Shown: positions 23,344 through 36,085 of the stretch, one piece after another
How positions within the stretch are numbered: position 1 is the first letter of the stretch
Layout of the letters: each line of letters begins with the position of its first letter
From: Microcebus murinus
Taxonomy: Eukaryota; Chordata; Mammalia; Primates; Cheirogaleidae
Direction: 5' to 3'
Assembly (NCBI RefSeq): GCF_040939455.1
Contig: NC_134119.1
Location: 5,521,001-5,585,000, forward strand
Length of the DNA stretch: 64,000 nt
Notes under the pieces: generated by a model
Database searches by the model: none
The model's input: the letters and a program-made list of their open reading frames with translations, nothing else
What the model was told of the DNA's origin: nothing
Made by a program: the position numbers and the translations under genes

Positions 23344-25544
23344 AGAAGAAATGTTTTTGAAGGTTCATCTGCTGAAACCCAGTACACGATGTCAGGCAAC
23401 CAATGAAAGTGGCCATTTGCAATAAAATGTTAGGGGGGAAAAAAAAAACCAAACCAAAAACAAACACAGAACTCTTGGCCTTCCAAGAATCACTAGGTCA
23501 GAAACCAAAGTTTGTGCTGAAAGTCTTTAATTTCTTGAGACCCTTTAATTTCAAGGTCTTGTGAGAGGTAAGAAGGCCGAGGGAAGGTCTGGACCATCCA
23601 GCAAGTACGTTCCACCGTCCGGGGTGGCGGTGACTGAGGTCGTGTTACCCGGTGGTTGGGTTGCTGGACTCCTCCGCTGTCGGGCTTCTGTGCCCCCCGC
23701 TGTGCCGTGGGGGTTCATGGCAGAAGGGCCCGTGGGCGCCTCCCTCCGCCGGTCGGCCCCGCACCTTCAGTGGGAAGGCGACCGGGACTGGTTTCCGCAG
23801 ATGGGGCAGAGGGACCTCCCTGCCCTGTTGCCGAGCACTGCTATTTTGGGGGTCATCTTAAATACTGAGGAAACAACACTTTTCTTGAGTCTTTCCATGT
23901 TTTGCATTTGTGATTTCATATTCGCAAGAACCTTCCAGGGAGGTGACCGCAGAACAGGGAGAAGGGAGGCGGCCCGGAGCCAGCGGGCGAGGCCGCCCCG
24001 AGGGGACATGGCCACGCCAGGCCTTGAGCCCAGGCTTGGGGAGCTGCGGGCCCTGCTTACGGAAAGCGTTCCTTTTGAAGATTTGGTTCTGAAGAGGTGA
24101 GACAGGTCCACGGTATAAAATCGGAAAGAAAGAAACGTAGCTCGGGGAGAGGGAAGGCCCCGCCTGCTGCCGAGCCCGGGGCCCACCCCGGAGGCGGCTC
24201 TGGTCCGGGTTCCCGCGTCTCAAGTCGGCAAACACACGTGTGCGTCTGTGTGTTTTCACAGCGGAGCCCCCGCTCGCTCCCTCCCACACCCGCTGCTGTC
24301 GCCGGACCTTCACACGGGGCGTCGTGGCCCTTGGTCCCGCCGCGTGGGCCGTGCCGCCAGGTGCTTCCCTGTTTCCCAAGCGCGTGCGGCGGCTTATCTC
24401 TTCTGCCGTGTGGACGGCGGCGCTGTGGAGCCCCCTGGACACACCTGTGCGCTCCTGTCATGCAGATAAATTCTGGAAATGCGACCGTGGGGATGGAGGG
24501 CACAGCGTCGGCGGCCTTGGTAGAGGTTGCCAGGCAGCTCTCCTCGGAGGCCGCGTCTCGTCCACGCCCAGCAGGGAACAGGGAGCAGGTGGTTTCCCTT
24601 TTGCTCACCGAGTAGGTCTCTGACCAAGTGTTGTCAGGCTGGTGGTGACAAATGAATGGCATCTCAGTGTGGTTTAAATTTGCATTTTAGAGCCCGCCCC
24701 CCCATGCACTGCCCCGTACAGGCCCCTGCGGAGGTATGGCCCGGGCGTGGGGCCGCCAGCCTTGGCAGTTGCCTCTAAATCTCACCACTCAGGCGCCTCG
24801 CTGGACCCTGGGGGCCGTGCGCTGGCCCCCAGGCCTAACTGCAGGGAGAGGCGGGTGTGGAGCTCCTTCTCGGGGGTTACAGGTGTGCACCCTGCGCTCT
24901 GGCAGGTGCCGCAGGGCTTAGCACAAGAGCATGTGTGTGATTTTTCCTACAAAGGCGGATTAATCGGGCGAGGCAGGGCCCCAGAGGCTGTTCACCAGTG
25001 GCACCCGATGGGTCCCGTCCTGCGAAGCCCGCCCGCCTGCCCGGCCTCAGAAAGCTCTGCCGAGAGTTTCACTGCAGGAATGTGGCGGCCCCGAGTGTGT
25101 TTGGCTGGACAGAACTGGAAGGGTCAGCCGGGGTCACCGGTGCGCCTGCTCTGAGCTCTGGCAGGAACGCGTCCCTTTCCCGGGTGGCCGTGCCCGGTGC
25201 TCACTGGGTCTGGAGGGCATCTCTGACGCCAGGCTCCTTCCTGCGGCGGCTTCGCGGCTGCGGGCATCCCGGGCGCTGCTCCTCTTTGTGGGCCGGCCCT
25301 GATCCTGCTCCTGTTCCACGCGGGGAGGGCGCAGTGGCCAGCAGGCGGGGCACGGTGCTGCTGCGCGGAGGTCAGAGGCCACGACGTTACAGGTGGGCCG
25401 TGCATGCACCTGTTTAACCACCGCCGAGCGCCGCCAAGGCGGGCCTGTTCTCAGAACCGAGGCTACGGGAGCAAAACAGACAGGGTCGAGAGAGCAGGGA
25501 CCTCACCTGGGACTCTGGCTGGGGTCGGGGGGGGACCTGGAGCT

Positions 25545-25895
25545 GCTCAACAGAGCACCATGACTGCCTGGCTCCGAACATCAGAAGTTCACTCCCTCAG
25601 CGCTCTGGAGGCCCGAAGTCCGGAATCAAGGTGTCGGCAGGGCCGTGTCCCTCTGGAACCCGCAGGGGAAGACCCTCCCTCCCGTCCTGCCGTTGGTGGT
25701 TGGCGTCGCCTGGCATTGTCAGTCCAGTGTCTGCCTCTGTCACCACCTGCCCTGTCTGTCCTCACGTGGCGTCTCCCCATGTGTGACGTCCGCAAAGACC
25801 CTGTTTCCAGGTACGGGCGCGTTGACGGTTACCAAGGGTTAGGACTTGACTGTATCTGCCGAGGGGATGCAGTCCCCCCAGAACACGGCTGAAGA
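25545..25895 (-). mobile_element. MLT1-like MaLR LTR fragment, antisense
   Basis: Retains CTCTGGAGGCCCGAAGTCCG, then AATCAAGGTGTCGGCAGGGC, and further on GACGTCCGCAAAGACCCTGT, all in the order expected for an antisense MLT1 LTR. Strongly diverged and GC-enriched. Confidence 0.6.
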
Positions 25896-26658
25896 CGGGC
25901 GGTGGACAGGTGAGCCGGTGAACAGACAAGCTGGTCGCTGTGCGTGGTCCGGGAAGATGACCGTGTGATGGGTGGACGTCGGATGGGGGTCTTGCTGAAG
26001 GAGTTGGCATGTTTCAGGGACAAGACTGACCTGGGGGCAGGCGCAGGGGGAAGGGTGTCTCGGGGACCCACCAGCGTGGGCTGCAGGGAGGATGGAATCA
26101 GGGCCGGGCGGCGTGAGCACCTTACTCCTAGTCTGGGCCCTCAGCCCCGGCTCCAGCAGCTCCTCGGCTTCCTGCTCCTGTCGTCCTGCTGAGCGTGTGG
26201 GCACCTAGTCCTGTCGCAGCTTGAGGCGGCTGCCTCCGCTGTCCTGCCTGAGATGCGGGGTACATCCCGAGGCCCGGTAGCGGGAAGGGGCAGCGGCACA
26301 CACCTCCTCAGCTCCCTGGCAGGCTGCTGGGGCCTGGGGGTGCCCGCCCAGTGCTGGGGGGCTGCTCCTGGGGGCCTCTGGCTTGCGGGGGAATCACGTC
26401 CCCACTCAGCAAACGCTTGAGCACCTGCTGCGTGCCGTGCACGGGGGCGTTCATGCAATCCCTGCCCTCTGGGAGCTCCTCTTTGGGCAGAGGTGAGGGC
26501 GTGGCAGGTGAGAGTATTAAGCAGGGAAGGGAGGGCCTTGAGAGGCATCGGGAGGGGCGGGAGGGGCTGCTCTCTTTAGATTTCCAAATTTTCTTCCTGT
26601 GCCTGAAAGAGGGAAGCAAAGCTCTCATTCTTCAAAAGATAAAAGGGTAACGTTTAAT

Positions 26659-26688
26659 ATGTGTGTGTGTGTGTGTATGTATATATTC
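26659..26688 (+). repeat. (TG)n-(TA) microsatellite
   Basis: Short TG run followed by ATGTATATAT. Confidence 0.9.
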
Positions 26689-26749
26689 ATAAAATTTCTG
26701 GGCTGGTGGTTTTGTTTTTGAATCTAGAACCAAGACCGTGATGTAATTG

Positions 26750-26970
26750 CCCAGGTGGGAAAAGCCAGCTGTTGAGGCCATGGATTCAAACCCTAGCTCC
26801 AGATACCAGCGTGGCTGTGGGAAAGACTAGCCCTTCGAGCCTCAGTTTCTTCTTCTATAAAATGGGGGTAATAACTGAATCCCCCTGCCAGGGCTATGGC
26901 GAGGACGGAGGGAGGTAACACACTCAGAACAGCGTCTGGTACACAGTAAGCGCTCCATAAACGTCCACTG
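26750..26970 (+). mobile_element. MIR SINE
   Basis: GGATTCAAACCCTAGCTCC, GAGCCTCAGTTTCTTCTTCT, ATAAAATGGGGGTAATAACT and GTACACAGTAAGCGCTCCAT. Nearly full length and well preserved. Confidence 0.85.
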
Positions 26971-28349
26971 GTACCAGTGTCACCCCCACGGCAGAAGTGG
27001 CGAGACCGTCTTGGGGGAGTGGGGCGCTCCGGGTGGCGGCTGGTCGCCGCCTTCCCCGTGTGCTTTGTGCTGAACCCCCGCGTTCTGCGGCCCTGGTGGG
27101 GACCCGGCCCCAGCGTGCACTGCTCTTCGAAGCCCTCCTGCGTCCCTGGCGCTCCCTCCTCTGTGCGTGCTCAGCGGGGCCAAGCCTCCCCTCCGGGCAA
27201 GCCTGGACCTGCGTGTCCTGGCCGCCGCCCCCCGCCCAGCTGCGCGGGGCTGGGACGTCTGGCTCTCTGGCGAGCTCCGCCTGAGCTCCAGGAAAGCCCC
27301 GGGGGTGCCAGGGATTAGCCGGCTTTGGGGCGGCCTCAGCCTCTCTCCCCCGTGGGAGTCGCTCTCCACCGAGCCCTCTTGATCTCTCGGAATCCAGATT
27401 AAATTCCGATAATGAGCCGCGCTGGAGGCCGTCCCCCGCCCTGCGGCCCTGCTCACAGCGGCCCCAGACAGCGGGAAACACACGCCGGGGCCGCCCTTGG
27501 CGGGCCGTGGAGCAAGCGGGGGCCTGAGCGGCAGGCCTGGGGACGGTGGCCCTGGCTCCAGAGGCCCTGCTGGGAGCGTGGGGGTGGCTGATGGAGCGCA
27601 GCCTCATCCTCATCGTCTGCCCCCTGCGCCGAGGCCGGGCCAGCTGGGGCCTGGCTTCCGGGATGGGCACCAGCTCCTGCCCTGCTGGCACGCTCCGGTT
27701 CCAGCTGCAGGTGCAGGTATCAGGGTGGGGCCACGCTGCTTTTCCGCCCCAGCCTTCCCCCTGCGCCCTTGCGCGTCCCAGGCTCGCCCCGCCCCCGCAG
27801 CGCTGCCCCATCTGGAGGGGCCGCGACGTGGCCCTGCTCTGGCGCTGGCCCCTGAGATGCCCCGGGAGGCCGAGGCCAGCCAGGGCAGCGGAACCGGCGC
27901 CAAGGGAGTCGGCTGCCACCAAGGGCGAGATGATGTCGGCAGCTGGATGAAAAATGTCCCTGGGTCCATCTCAGGGACTTTGGCTGCCAGGAGGGTGACC
28001 TCAGACTGGTCTCCCGGGCCAAGATTCGGATCAGCTGCAGCCTGAGTCACTCCGAGGCAGAGGGAGCTGTCCCCCTCCTGTCCCACCACGTGGGGTGCGT
28101 TGGTGGAGGAGGCTGAGGTTTGGCTCCCCGGCTCCCGGCAGCCCGGCAGGGGCTCTTGCCCCCGACCCGCCCTGGGTGGGAGCGTCTGCAACCGCAGCCT
28201 GGCCCGCGGCCCTCCCCGGGCTCCCCACGGAGGAGGTGTCGAGGGTCCCCTCAGCCAGTGCCCCCAGCCCTCCGGGCCCCGCGGCTCTTCCCTTCATTCA
28301 GGGCATGCTGAGCCAAGCCGGCCGGCAGCCTCGCCCTCACCCCAGCTCA

Positions 28350-28470
28350 GCTCAGCGCTTCTCGAACCCGGCGCCGGGCTCAGGTCCAAATGCAGGTTCT
28401 GATTCAGCGCTCTGGGTGGGAGGCCCCAGTTCCTGCCTTTGACAAGCTCCCAGGGATGCCCTGATGCTGT
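28350..28470 (+). mobile_element. MER5-type hAT MITE fragment
   Basis: GCGCTTCTCGAACCCGG, ATGCAGGTTCTGATTCAGC, then CTCTGGGTGGGAGGCCCCAG and CAAGCTCCCAGGGATGCCCT follow the MER5A/B order. Confidence 0.55.
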
Positions 28471-28734
28471 GGGTCCATGGGTCTGGGAAGGGGCACAGGG
28501 TTGGCGTGGGCGGAAGAAGAGTGCGGTCCCTGCACCCCAGGGTGGCCCCAGGGTGTCTGGCAATGGGACCTTGGCCGGTCCTCTCCTGGGGACTTGGGGT
28601 GGTGGCGGTAATGCCATGTGCAGGTGCAGGGCCCAGTGCAAGCCTCTGGGCAGGGTTGGATCTCACGTTAGCCACCGTGAGCATGTTGGGCAGAGGGACA
28701 TGGGCACACTGCAGAGCACATCACACCCCTGTGG

Positions 28735-28945
28735 TCGAGGATTCTCATTATTTGGTGTTTACTGTTTGCGACAGTGTAGGAGGCACTTCTCCTTTGTTAC
28801 GTGCCTTGGAAACGATCCCACGAAGACTTGTCCCCATGCTACAGGTTCCAAGACTGGCTCTGAGATGGGAAGTAGGTTAGCCGAGAGCATGCAGCTAGGA
28901 AGTGACAGGCGGGACTCAAACCTGGGGCCCTGAGATTCCATGGTG
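28735..28945 (-). mobile_element. MIR SINE, antisense
   Basis: GAAACGATCCCACGAAGACT, TTGTCCCCATGCTACAGG, GAGCATGCAGCTAGGAAGTG and GACTCAAACCTGGGGCCCTG. Confidence 0.75.
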
Positions 28946-29024
28946 GCACCTCGGTGCTTGTCATTGTGCCGATTTCCTCACCCGGAGCTCACCTGCTTAC
29001 CTGGGTCAAGCGATGGGTCCTGAG

Positions 29025-29150
29025 CTGTGCTTGTCCACCTCGGCTGTGCATCAGAACCAGCTGGGGCTTTTAAACCGCCCTGTACGTGGGGGCTGAGCCG
29101 GCACTGGGGTGCTTTGGAAGCACAGGTGATTCCCCGCATGCCAGGGCTGC
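29025..29150 (+). mobile_element. MER5-type hAT MITE
   Basis: GTGCATCAGAACCAGCTGGG and GCTTTTAAACC, followed by AAGCACAGGTGATTCCCCGC, match the MER5A plan with a diverged centre. Confidence 0.6.
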
Positions 29151-30389
29151 GGCAGGTGGCTGAGCTCTCTTACTGCTGTCCTGCGAGCTGTCTCCCTACC
29201 CAGGAGGCGGAAGGGGAGAGAGTTCGCCTGGGACAGGACCCTGCGTTCCCTTTGGCTTGGTCTCTCAGAGAAGACGGTTTTACTCCCTGCAGGACCGAGC
29301 CCAAAGCACGGTCCAGACCATGATTGTCAGTCTCAACGGCACAGGAAAGGGACTGGCTGAGGGTGGAGATCCCTTTGGACTCTGGCTCCAGAAGTTTCCG
29401 GAAGCTTCCACAGCCTTCTTGCAGCTCCTGAAGGCCTACGTGCCTGGTTCCATGTCTGCTGGCTTCCACCCCTCTGCGCTGCACCTCAGCCTCAGGGCAT
29501 GAGCTCTGGCTGTGAGCTGCCTTCCAGGATGTGCCGGCTCTGGTTCAGCTTCCCGAGTAGCCTTTTCAAAGGGTGTGGCGTGAGCAGCGGGCGGCCAGGG
29601 GCCCGCCGCGGTGGCCCGGGAGGTCGGAGGAGAGCTGCCCCGGTCAGGGACGCCTGGGCCCCGCTCCAAACCCCAGCCCCGAGCTGCTTGTGCGGGTGTG
29701 ATGGGCCCCTAACGCCTCCCCGTGGGGCCCCCTCTCGGGGAAGAGCCTGCCCGTGCCGCCGCCCTGCCGTGTCCGACCCAGTTAGCGCCGGAAACGCAGC
29801 GGCAGCCCCTGCTCGGCCTCCTGCCCTGTGGTCTGAGGCCATCTGGGCCTTGGTGACTTTCGTGATCTTTTGTGCCCTTTTATTTCCTTCCATAATTCGT
29901 CCCACGCCTGGCCCCGCGGGGGGGACACGGTGGCGGCGGAGGGTCTGGTGGTGGATCCGTGGAGCCTAGCAGGTCGCAGGCGCTTGCTCCCTTCCCTCGC
30001 AAGTGTCAGGTCGCGCGGAGTGGAGCCTGGCAGGTGTCCCCAGGAGGCGCTCGGTCCTGCAGACCCGCCCGTGGGACGTGCGGTCCCGTTACGTTCTGTT
30101 CCATTTGGGCAAATCCGCAACGCAGTCCGCGAGCCCCTCCTGGCAGCGACGCTTCTCTGTGTGGGGAGGAGAGATGCCTGTCTCAACCGGGAGTGGTCGT
30201 GGTGACAGACGCTCGTCATGTGCCGTCCCCATGGATGTGCCCTCACGCACCCCGTCTGACAGGCGAGGAAGCCGCGGCACCGTCCCCGGGCGGGGACTCC
30301 GGCAGAGAGGCCCGAGTCTTTCCCGGGCCACGCATGTTTTCTTCCTTGGCTGGTGGACACACGTTTTCCTTTCTCCACTTGGGCAGCGG

Positions 30390-30510
30390 TGGGGCCGGTT
30401 GTATTTTCTGCACGAGGAAACTGAGGCAGAGAAGACGATGACCTGCCCAGCCCCCCGAGCACTGCTGCGTAGCAAGGCGGGGAAGGCCGTGGGCTTTGGG
30501 AACACGCCTG
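30390..30510 (-). mobile_element. MIR fragment, antisense
   Basis: TGCACGAGGAAACTGAGGCA, then GAGAAGACGATGACCTGCCC. Confidence 0.5.
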
Positions 30511-30969
30511 GAGTTGCCTGCCGTCCCACCGTGGGCCTGCAAGTCGCATGGACCCGGGCAGCCCGCAGGCCCTCGAGACGCCTGGCCGGCTGCAGGGCGC
30601 AGGTCTGCGTGGCGTTCGGTGGCCCCGCGGCAGAGGCCGTGACGGGTGCTGCACAGGGCAGGCGTTTTGTCTGCTTTTCTGGCTGTCCTGTGCACGGTGC
30701 GTAGAGCTGGCGCACAGTAGGTGCTCAGTCAGATGTCTAGTGCACGAAGGGGTGGAGGAATGAGCTGGCCTTCCCCTCGGGGACGTGGGCTTCCTGAACC
30801 CACAGACCACTCCTGCTGGCCTGAGTCCACGCGCGGCAGATACCTGCTGCATGTGCGTGGCGGCCAGCGTCTTTGCCCTCGGGCTGGTCCGTTCCAGCGG
30901 GCGTTCCAGCGGGCTCTCTCCTCCAGAACTGAAACCCGAGAGCCCCTCGCTCGCAGCCTTCCTTCGGCA

Positions 30970-31420
30970 TCTGAGCCCAATTTCCAAAAAGTGAAAATTG
31001 CCTGCAATTATGATATTTTCGATCCTATGGAGGTTTCCCTGTGGTGATTATAATTACGCTATTCAGAGCTCTGTGCCAGCGGGTGCCCAGGGGCGGGTCG
31101 GTTCTTGTGTGCACATGGGGGAGACATCAGCGTGGGCACCCCGGCCCTGGGCTCCTCACCGGAATGCATCTCGGGCGAGCGGCCTTGCTGCAGGGGCTCT
31201 CTGCACACCCCGAGCTGGCACGCTCAGCCCAAAAGCTCTTCATGCTTGGACCTGGGCCTTGCTCGCCTATAGCAGCCTGTTTTTCCAACTGTATTAACAT
31301 CTGTGTTTCAAATCTGGGCCTGTAATTGCTTTAGCCTTTTTTGGCAGGAGACAAAGAGAATTAATATCTTTCAATTTGGTCATAAGCGGTCATCTGTAGC
31401 TGGGAAGAAAAGTGCCTGCC
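30970..31420. promoter_or_regulatory. Two AT-rich blocks (candidate enhancers)
   Basis: 30970-31075 contains GCAATTATGATATTTTCGAT and GATTATAATTACGC. 31245-31420 contains GTAATTGCTTTAGCC, GAGAATTAATATCTTTC and CATAAGCGG. Both stand out from GC-rich flanks and are not recognised repeats. Confidence 0.3.
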
Positions 31421-32595
31421 CAAATAGTGCCTCTGAGGATGGGAACACAGGCTTGCCAGGGAGGGGACGTTTTAAAGGGGACGGCCGTGGTTAATAACCC
31501 AACGGTCATTTCACGTTCGGGTCGGAAGTAGGTGTCTGGGTCAGTGCTCGAAGTTCTTCCAGCCCTGGTTCTTCCTTTTGCCTCCTCTGTCAGTCCGTTT
31601 TCTTGTTTTCCCTCGACGATGCCCGTGGCTTTCCGTCCTGTCACTGCACGGCTGGAGGAGGAGGGCCAACACGGGGTGTGCGTCCCCGCCAGCCACCGTG
31701 CTCCCCCGGGACGGAGGCAGTGCTTACAGGTCCCGGCGCGCCTCCCGTCCTGCCCGGGTCCCGAGGTCTAGGGGAGGCTGGCGCAGGAGGCTACCACCAA
31801 GGAAACCGTCCACCCTGGTTTCAGGCCGGGTTTGTCCGAAGCTGACCCCGAGACGAGGCTCGAACGATTAGAAAGTGCTTCCAGGAAAGTGTTTCCGTAG
31901 GCACGTGGGGCAGCGGGATGGCAAAGGGAGGAGCCAGGCTCGGGGGTGGGGGGTGGGGGGGCGTGCCAAGTCCCCAAGGGTGACTCGGGCTCGTTCCTCC
32001 CGCAGGGGGACCTGGAGACAAAGTGGCACCCTCACCCCAGTCAGGGGTCAAGGGGCCTGAAGTCCTTACAGCTCGTCATTTAAGGCCGGTTTCCCGCCCC
32101 TTCTCCCCACCTTCCCGCCCATCTCGCTCACTGCTGCCCTCCCACCCCCGAACCCCACTCAGCCCGCGATGAGTACCCGGGTACCCGGCTGCTCACCCGC
32201 GTCCGGCTGGGGCCGCGGCGCCCAAACCCCGCTGCGGTCAGAACCACCCGGAGCACGTTTAGAGAGACAAATGCAGGCCGTGTCTAACCCCAGCTGGTCT
32301 GGTCGTGCGGCCCAGTGCAAGATGAGAACATGGGGCCCCTTGTTGAAATGCCTAAAGGATTTCAAGCTGGCACAGCAGAGCGTGAGAACACGCAGAGGCG
32401 CGGAGCCCTCGCGTGCGCGGGGCCTGTGTGCCTGCGCGGAGACGCGCCCACGAGGCCGGCCCTGCGGCTCCCTGGGTGGGGAGGCCTGCTGGTCTCTGTG
32501 TTAATGGGGACGCCGCCCGTCTACACGTGGGAGTTCCAGCCTCAGTACAGGCGTGCACAGCGTCCAGCCCCAGCCTCCTTTCCAGCTGTCTCCTG

Positions 32596-32672
32596 TACAC
32601 ACAGACACAGGGAAACGCACACGGATACACAGAAACACACACAAGCACACGCACACAGAAGACAGACACACC
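32596..32672 (+). repeat. Degenerate CA-rich repeat
   Basis: Imperfect CACA/CAGACA units such as ACACACAAGCACACGCACAC. Confidence 0.8.
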
Positions 32673-32674
32673 CA

Positions 32675-32850
32675 GCGTCCCCTATAATTAACATCTCACA
32701 GCAGCGTGCTACGTTGGCTGTGATCAGTGACCTAATATGTGCATTATTATTAACTAAAGTCAACCATTTGTTCAGGTTCCCTTTGTTGTTAGGTAATGTC
32801 CTTCTGTCCCAGGACCCCGCGCAGAACACCACATGCCACTGAGTCCTGGT
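32675..32850 (-). mobile_element. L1M-type LINE fragment, antisense
   Basis: Contains AATTAACATCTCACAGCAG, GTGCATTATTATTAACTAAA and GGTTCCCTTTGTTGTTAGG, matching a known antisense L1M tail order. Short and diverged. Confidence 0.5.
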
Positions 32851-35830
32851 GTCTCCTGAGGCCGCCCCTCCCCGTGTGTCTGTTTATTCAGCGTAGCTTG
32901 TTTCTGATGACCTTGGCGGTCAGCCGCCTCTGACGCTGAGTGGCCGTGCCGTCCCCTCCCGCCGTTGCTCGGGGTTTCTTGGCCCCACCTATCGTATAGT
33001 CCAGCCAGGGTCCCCTCCCTCTGCCTGTGGGCTCACTGTCTTCTGGACTGGGACGGCAGGTGGGCCCGGGCCTGGTCCCCAGCCTCGAGTCCCTGTAACC
33101 TTTGGCCTTTCAGGCCTCGTGCCCCAGTGCCCAGCACATGGCTCTGGTTCTCGCGTGGAAACTAGATTGTAAGAGCCTTTTAAGGGTAAGACTTTGCTTC
33201 TTCTCTGGGCCCATAGTCTTGCTCCCCTGCCACAGGGGGACCCCCAGCTTCCTGTCAGCACTGCCTCTCGAGTCTTATCTCTCCGCAGGCAACACCCCCA
33301 CGGGCCATCTTGGCGGGGGTGCCTGCCCTGAGCCTGGGAGGCGGTTCCCCTCCAGCCCAGGCTGGCCACACAGGGGGGCGACTCCCGCCCCCTTAACCTC
33401 CCAGCGGTGACCCGGGACAGAGCCTCCACCTCTCCCAGAGAGGGACCATTGAGCACAGACCCGGAGTCCCCCGTCAGCACTCGCCTTCCCCTGCGTGGGC
33501 ACTCTGCCGGGGGCTTCCTCCGCCCTGCTGCCGAGTCAAGGCCCGTGGGAGCAGCCCTGGGCCATGCGGACGGGAGCCGCCTCCCCTCAGGGCACCCCCA
33601 GGAGCACAGCCCCCCGGAGGTCTGATGGGCAGGAGCCCCAGACCACAGTGTCCTGTGTGGCTGCTCTATGCCTGTCTCACTGGCCGCCACTCCTGCTCCC
33701 CTCTCAGCACCTGCTTCTGGGGGGTCCCCGAAACTCGACGGGATGAGCGTGTCTCCTGCATAGCCAGCAAGCGCCTACTAAGCGCAAGCCCGTGCGCCTT
33801 CCCTCTTCCTGGCCGCACTCTGGTTTGAGGAAGCCCCCAGCAGAAGACGTCTAGACACTTACTCTGGACAGAAGGCCCCTATTCCGTTTCTAGATTTTTC
33901 TGACCTGGCGTCTGTTTTTGAAACTCTGGAACTTGGTAATCGTGTTGCCGGCTTCTGTCTGCGAACTCTGCTGTTAAGTTCATTTCCTCTCCCCTCTGTC
34001 TGTCTGCCTCACTCCACTTTTCTGTCTCTGGCTCGGAATCTTAAAACAGCCTGTGGTTCTTTAAAAAAAAACAGGGTTGGAAACATGACCCAGCATGAAA
34101 ACCATGCTTGCCTTGTTTGTTTATTCCTTGAGTGTGCGTGAAAGAGGCTGAATTTACCTCGTTCTATTTCGGTCTGGGGCTGGAGGCTGCAGGAAGTGGG
34201 CAGGCAGGGAAGTCTGGAGAGGTGCGTCTCCCGGTCCCGCTGGCCGCCCGCCCGGCCGCCGCGGGAAGCCGCCCGTCCACGGAGGACTCTCCCCAGAGCC
34301 GTGCCGGGGGCTCCGTGCCGCCTCCCACGAGGCCTGGCTTTTCCGGGGGGACTCCCAGAGTTCTGGACGTTTCACGGGGAACACGTCTGATCCGAGTGCC
34401 AGGATCCACGGTGCGCTCCGCTCCTGCTGCTGGGCTTCCGTGTGGGCCACGCAGCGGCTGAGTGGAGTGGCAGGGCCGCCAGTTTCCCAGAAATTCTGGG
34501 GCTCAAGCCCTGGAATCGTAAGCAAAGGGGAGCGGGAGTCGGGTCCAAAAGTAAACTGTGGATCCGCTTTCTTCCCGGCGGCTGCTCTCTGCCCCCGAGT
34601 CCTCTCGTGTCTCTCTGACGTGTTGGGAAAGGAGGTGCCCCTCGGAGCTGGTGGCGGCAGGAGGTGGAGTGGCGGGTTCCAGCGGGGCGTCAGTTGTGCT
34701 GATTTGACAGCTGCCTGATTCCACAGCCAGGCCTGGGGAGGTAGGGGGTGTGGAGGTGCCCGGGGGCTGACGGGGGTGTCCCCTCCACTAGCGTGGCCAG
34801 GTGGCCATGGCCTGGGAGGTAAGACCCTGGGGAACAGGGAGGCAGAGCCATCTCTGGAGGTACCTGAGTAATAGGAAAAGGCACAAACCACAAAAAGTGA
34901 AACGGAAACCGCCCTGGCCGGGAAGAGCCCTGGGAAGACAGCGGCACGCTCACGCAGCGCGCTTTCGAGGCCCGCCGTGCGCCGTGCTTGGCTCTGGGTT
35001 CCGGGGCTGCTAGCGTGCGGGGCAGAACCGGCTGACTCCTGCCCACAAGGAGCTGAAAATCTGGGGAAAGAGGAAACCCCAAAGCGCAGTGCAAACACAC
35101 TTCAGCCCCAGCCCGAGTGCCCGAGGGGAGGACTGGGGCTAGGAGGGTGTCCAGCACACGTGTGCCATCTGGGCATCGGGGACGCTTCCTCGGGGAGCTC
35201 AAGGGTGCGCAGGTGTGATGGGGGTGAAAGTGAGAACGGCGTTGCAGGCGGCGGGAACAGCGAGTGCGAAGGCCCGTGGTGGGCTGGAGTCTGGCACAGG
35301 CGAGAAAGGGGGCGGGGGCGGGACAGTGTGGGAGAGTGGCCGGGCCACCCAGGGCCTCGCAGATGGGGTGACTGAAGCCCCCGTGTGCCCATCTGGAATT
35401 GTTAATAGCGCCTCCTTTCTCTCCCCAGTTTGGTCTGTCGGTTACATAGTCGTCCTTACCGCCGAGCACGTTAGGGGCTTTGGCTTTTTATCCTAAGAGC
35501 TAATAAAAGGCTTAGGCAGGGTAGCCAACCCTGCAGGCTGCTGGGCAGGGGGAGTGGGGGGCGGGAAGGGGCCCCAGGAGGCAGCTCTCCCTGTGCTCAC
35601 GGCACGCGGGGCCGGCTCTGTGTGCCACCTGCACACACACCTGAGTTTCTCTGACCCTCCTCCCGTCTCCCACCTGGGAGTGGGACTGCAGTACCTCCCT
35701 CTCGGGTATCGTGGGACTCAGTGGGCTCGCTCGGGGCCAGGCCAGATCATTACGTCTCGAGTCAGGCTCGGCACGCTGCAGTTGTGATCCTGCTTCCAGG
35801 CCCTGGCAGTGTGAGTCCAGCACTGGAGGA

Positions 35831-35864
35831 TTGACGTTGACCTTGACATTGACATTGACATTGA
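35831..35864 (+). repeat. (TTGACA)n hexamer repeat
   Basis: About five and a half TTGACN hexamers; they translate as VN/VK repeats on the opposite strand without meaning. Confidence 0.9.
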
Positions 35865-35924
35865 GGTCTGCCCCAACCGACTGGGAGCCCTGAGCCTCGG
35901 GCTCGGTGGGGCATCTTGACTGTA

Positions 35925-36085
35925 TCATCCCACTGCATCTGTGCTCGGGGCCGTCCTCAGTTTTACAAACAAAAGAATCTGAAAGGACAGAGGTTGACCA
36001 GCCCAGGGTCACTCTGCTGGGATTTGACTCTAGCTTGCCTCAACGCAAAGCCTCTCGCCCTGATTCCTGCATCCATGACCGCCCA
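35925..36085 (-). mobile_element. MIR fragment, antisense
   Basis: CAGTTTTACAAACAAAAGAA, AGGTTGACCAGCCCAGGGTC and TGGGATTTGACTCTAGC in reverse MIR order. Confidence 0.5.

Noticed and set aside
26924..27922. 332-codon open frame on the - strand
   Set aside because: Arg/Ala/Gly/Pro-rich composition typical of chance frames in CpG-rich DNA; it begins in unique sequence and ends in a MIR.
29782..30987. 401-codon open frame on the - strand
   Set aside because: No recognisable domain, composition follows GC content, and no splice or promoter context.
35512..36012. Possible repeat protein with VN/VK units on the - strand
   Set aside because: It is the translation of a TTGACA hexamer repeat and a MIR relic.
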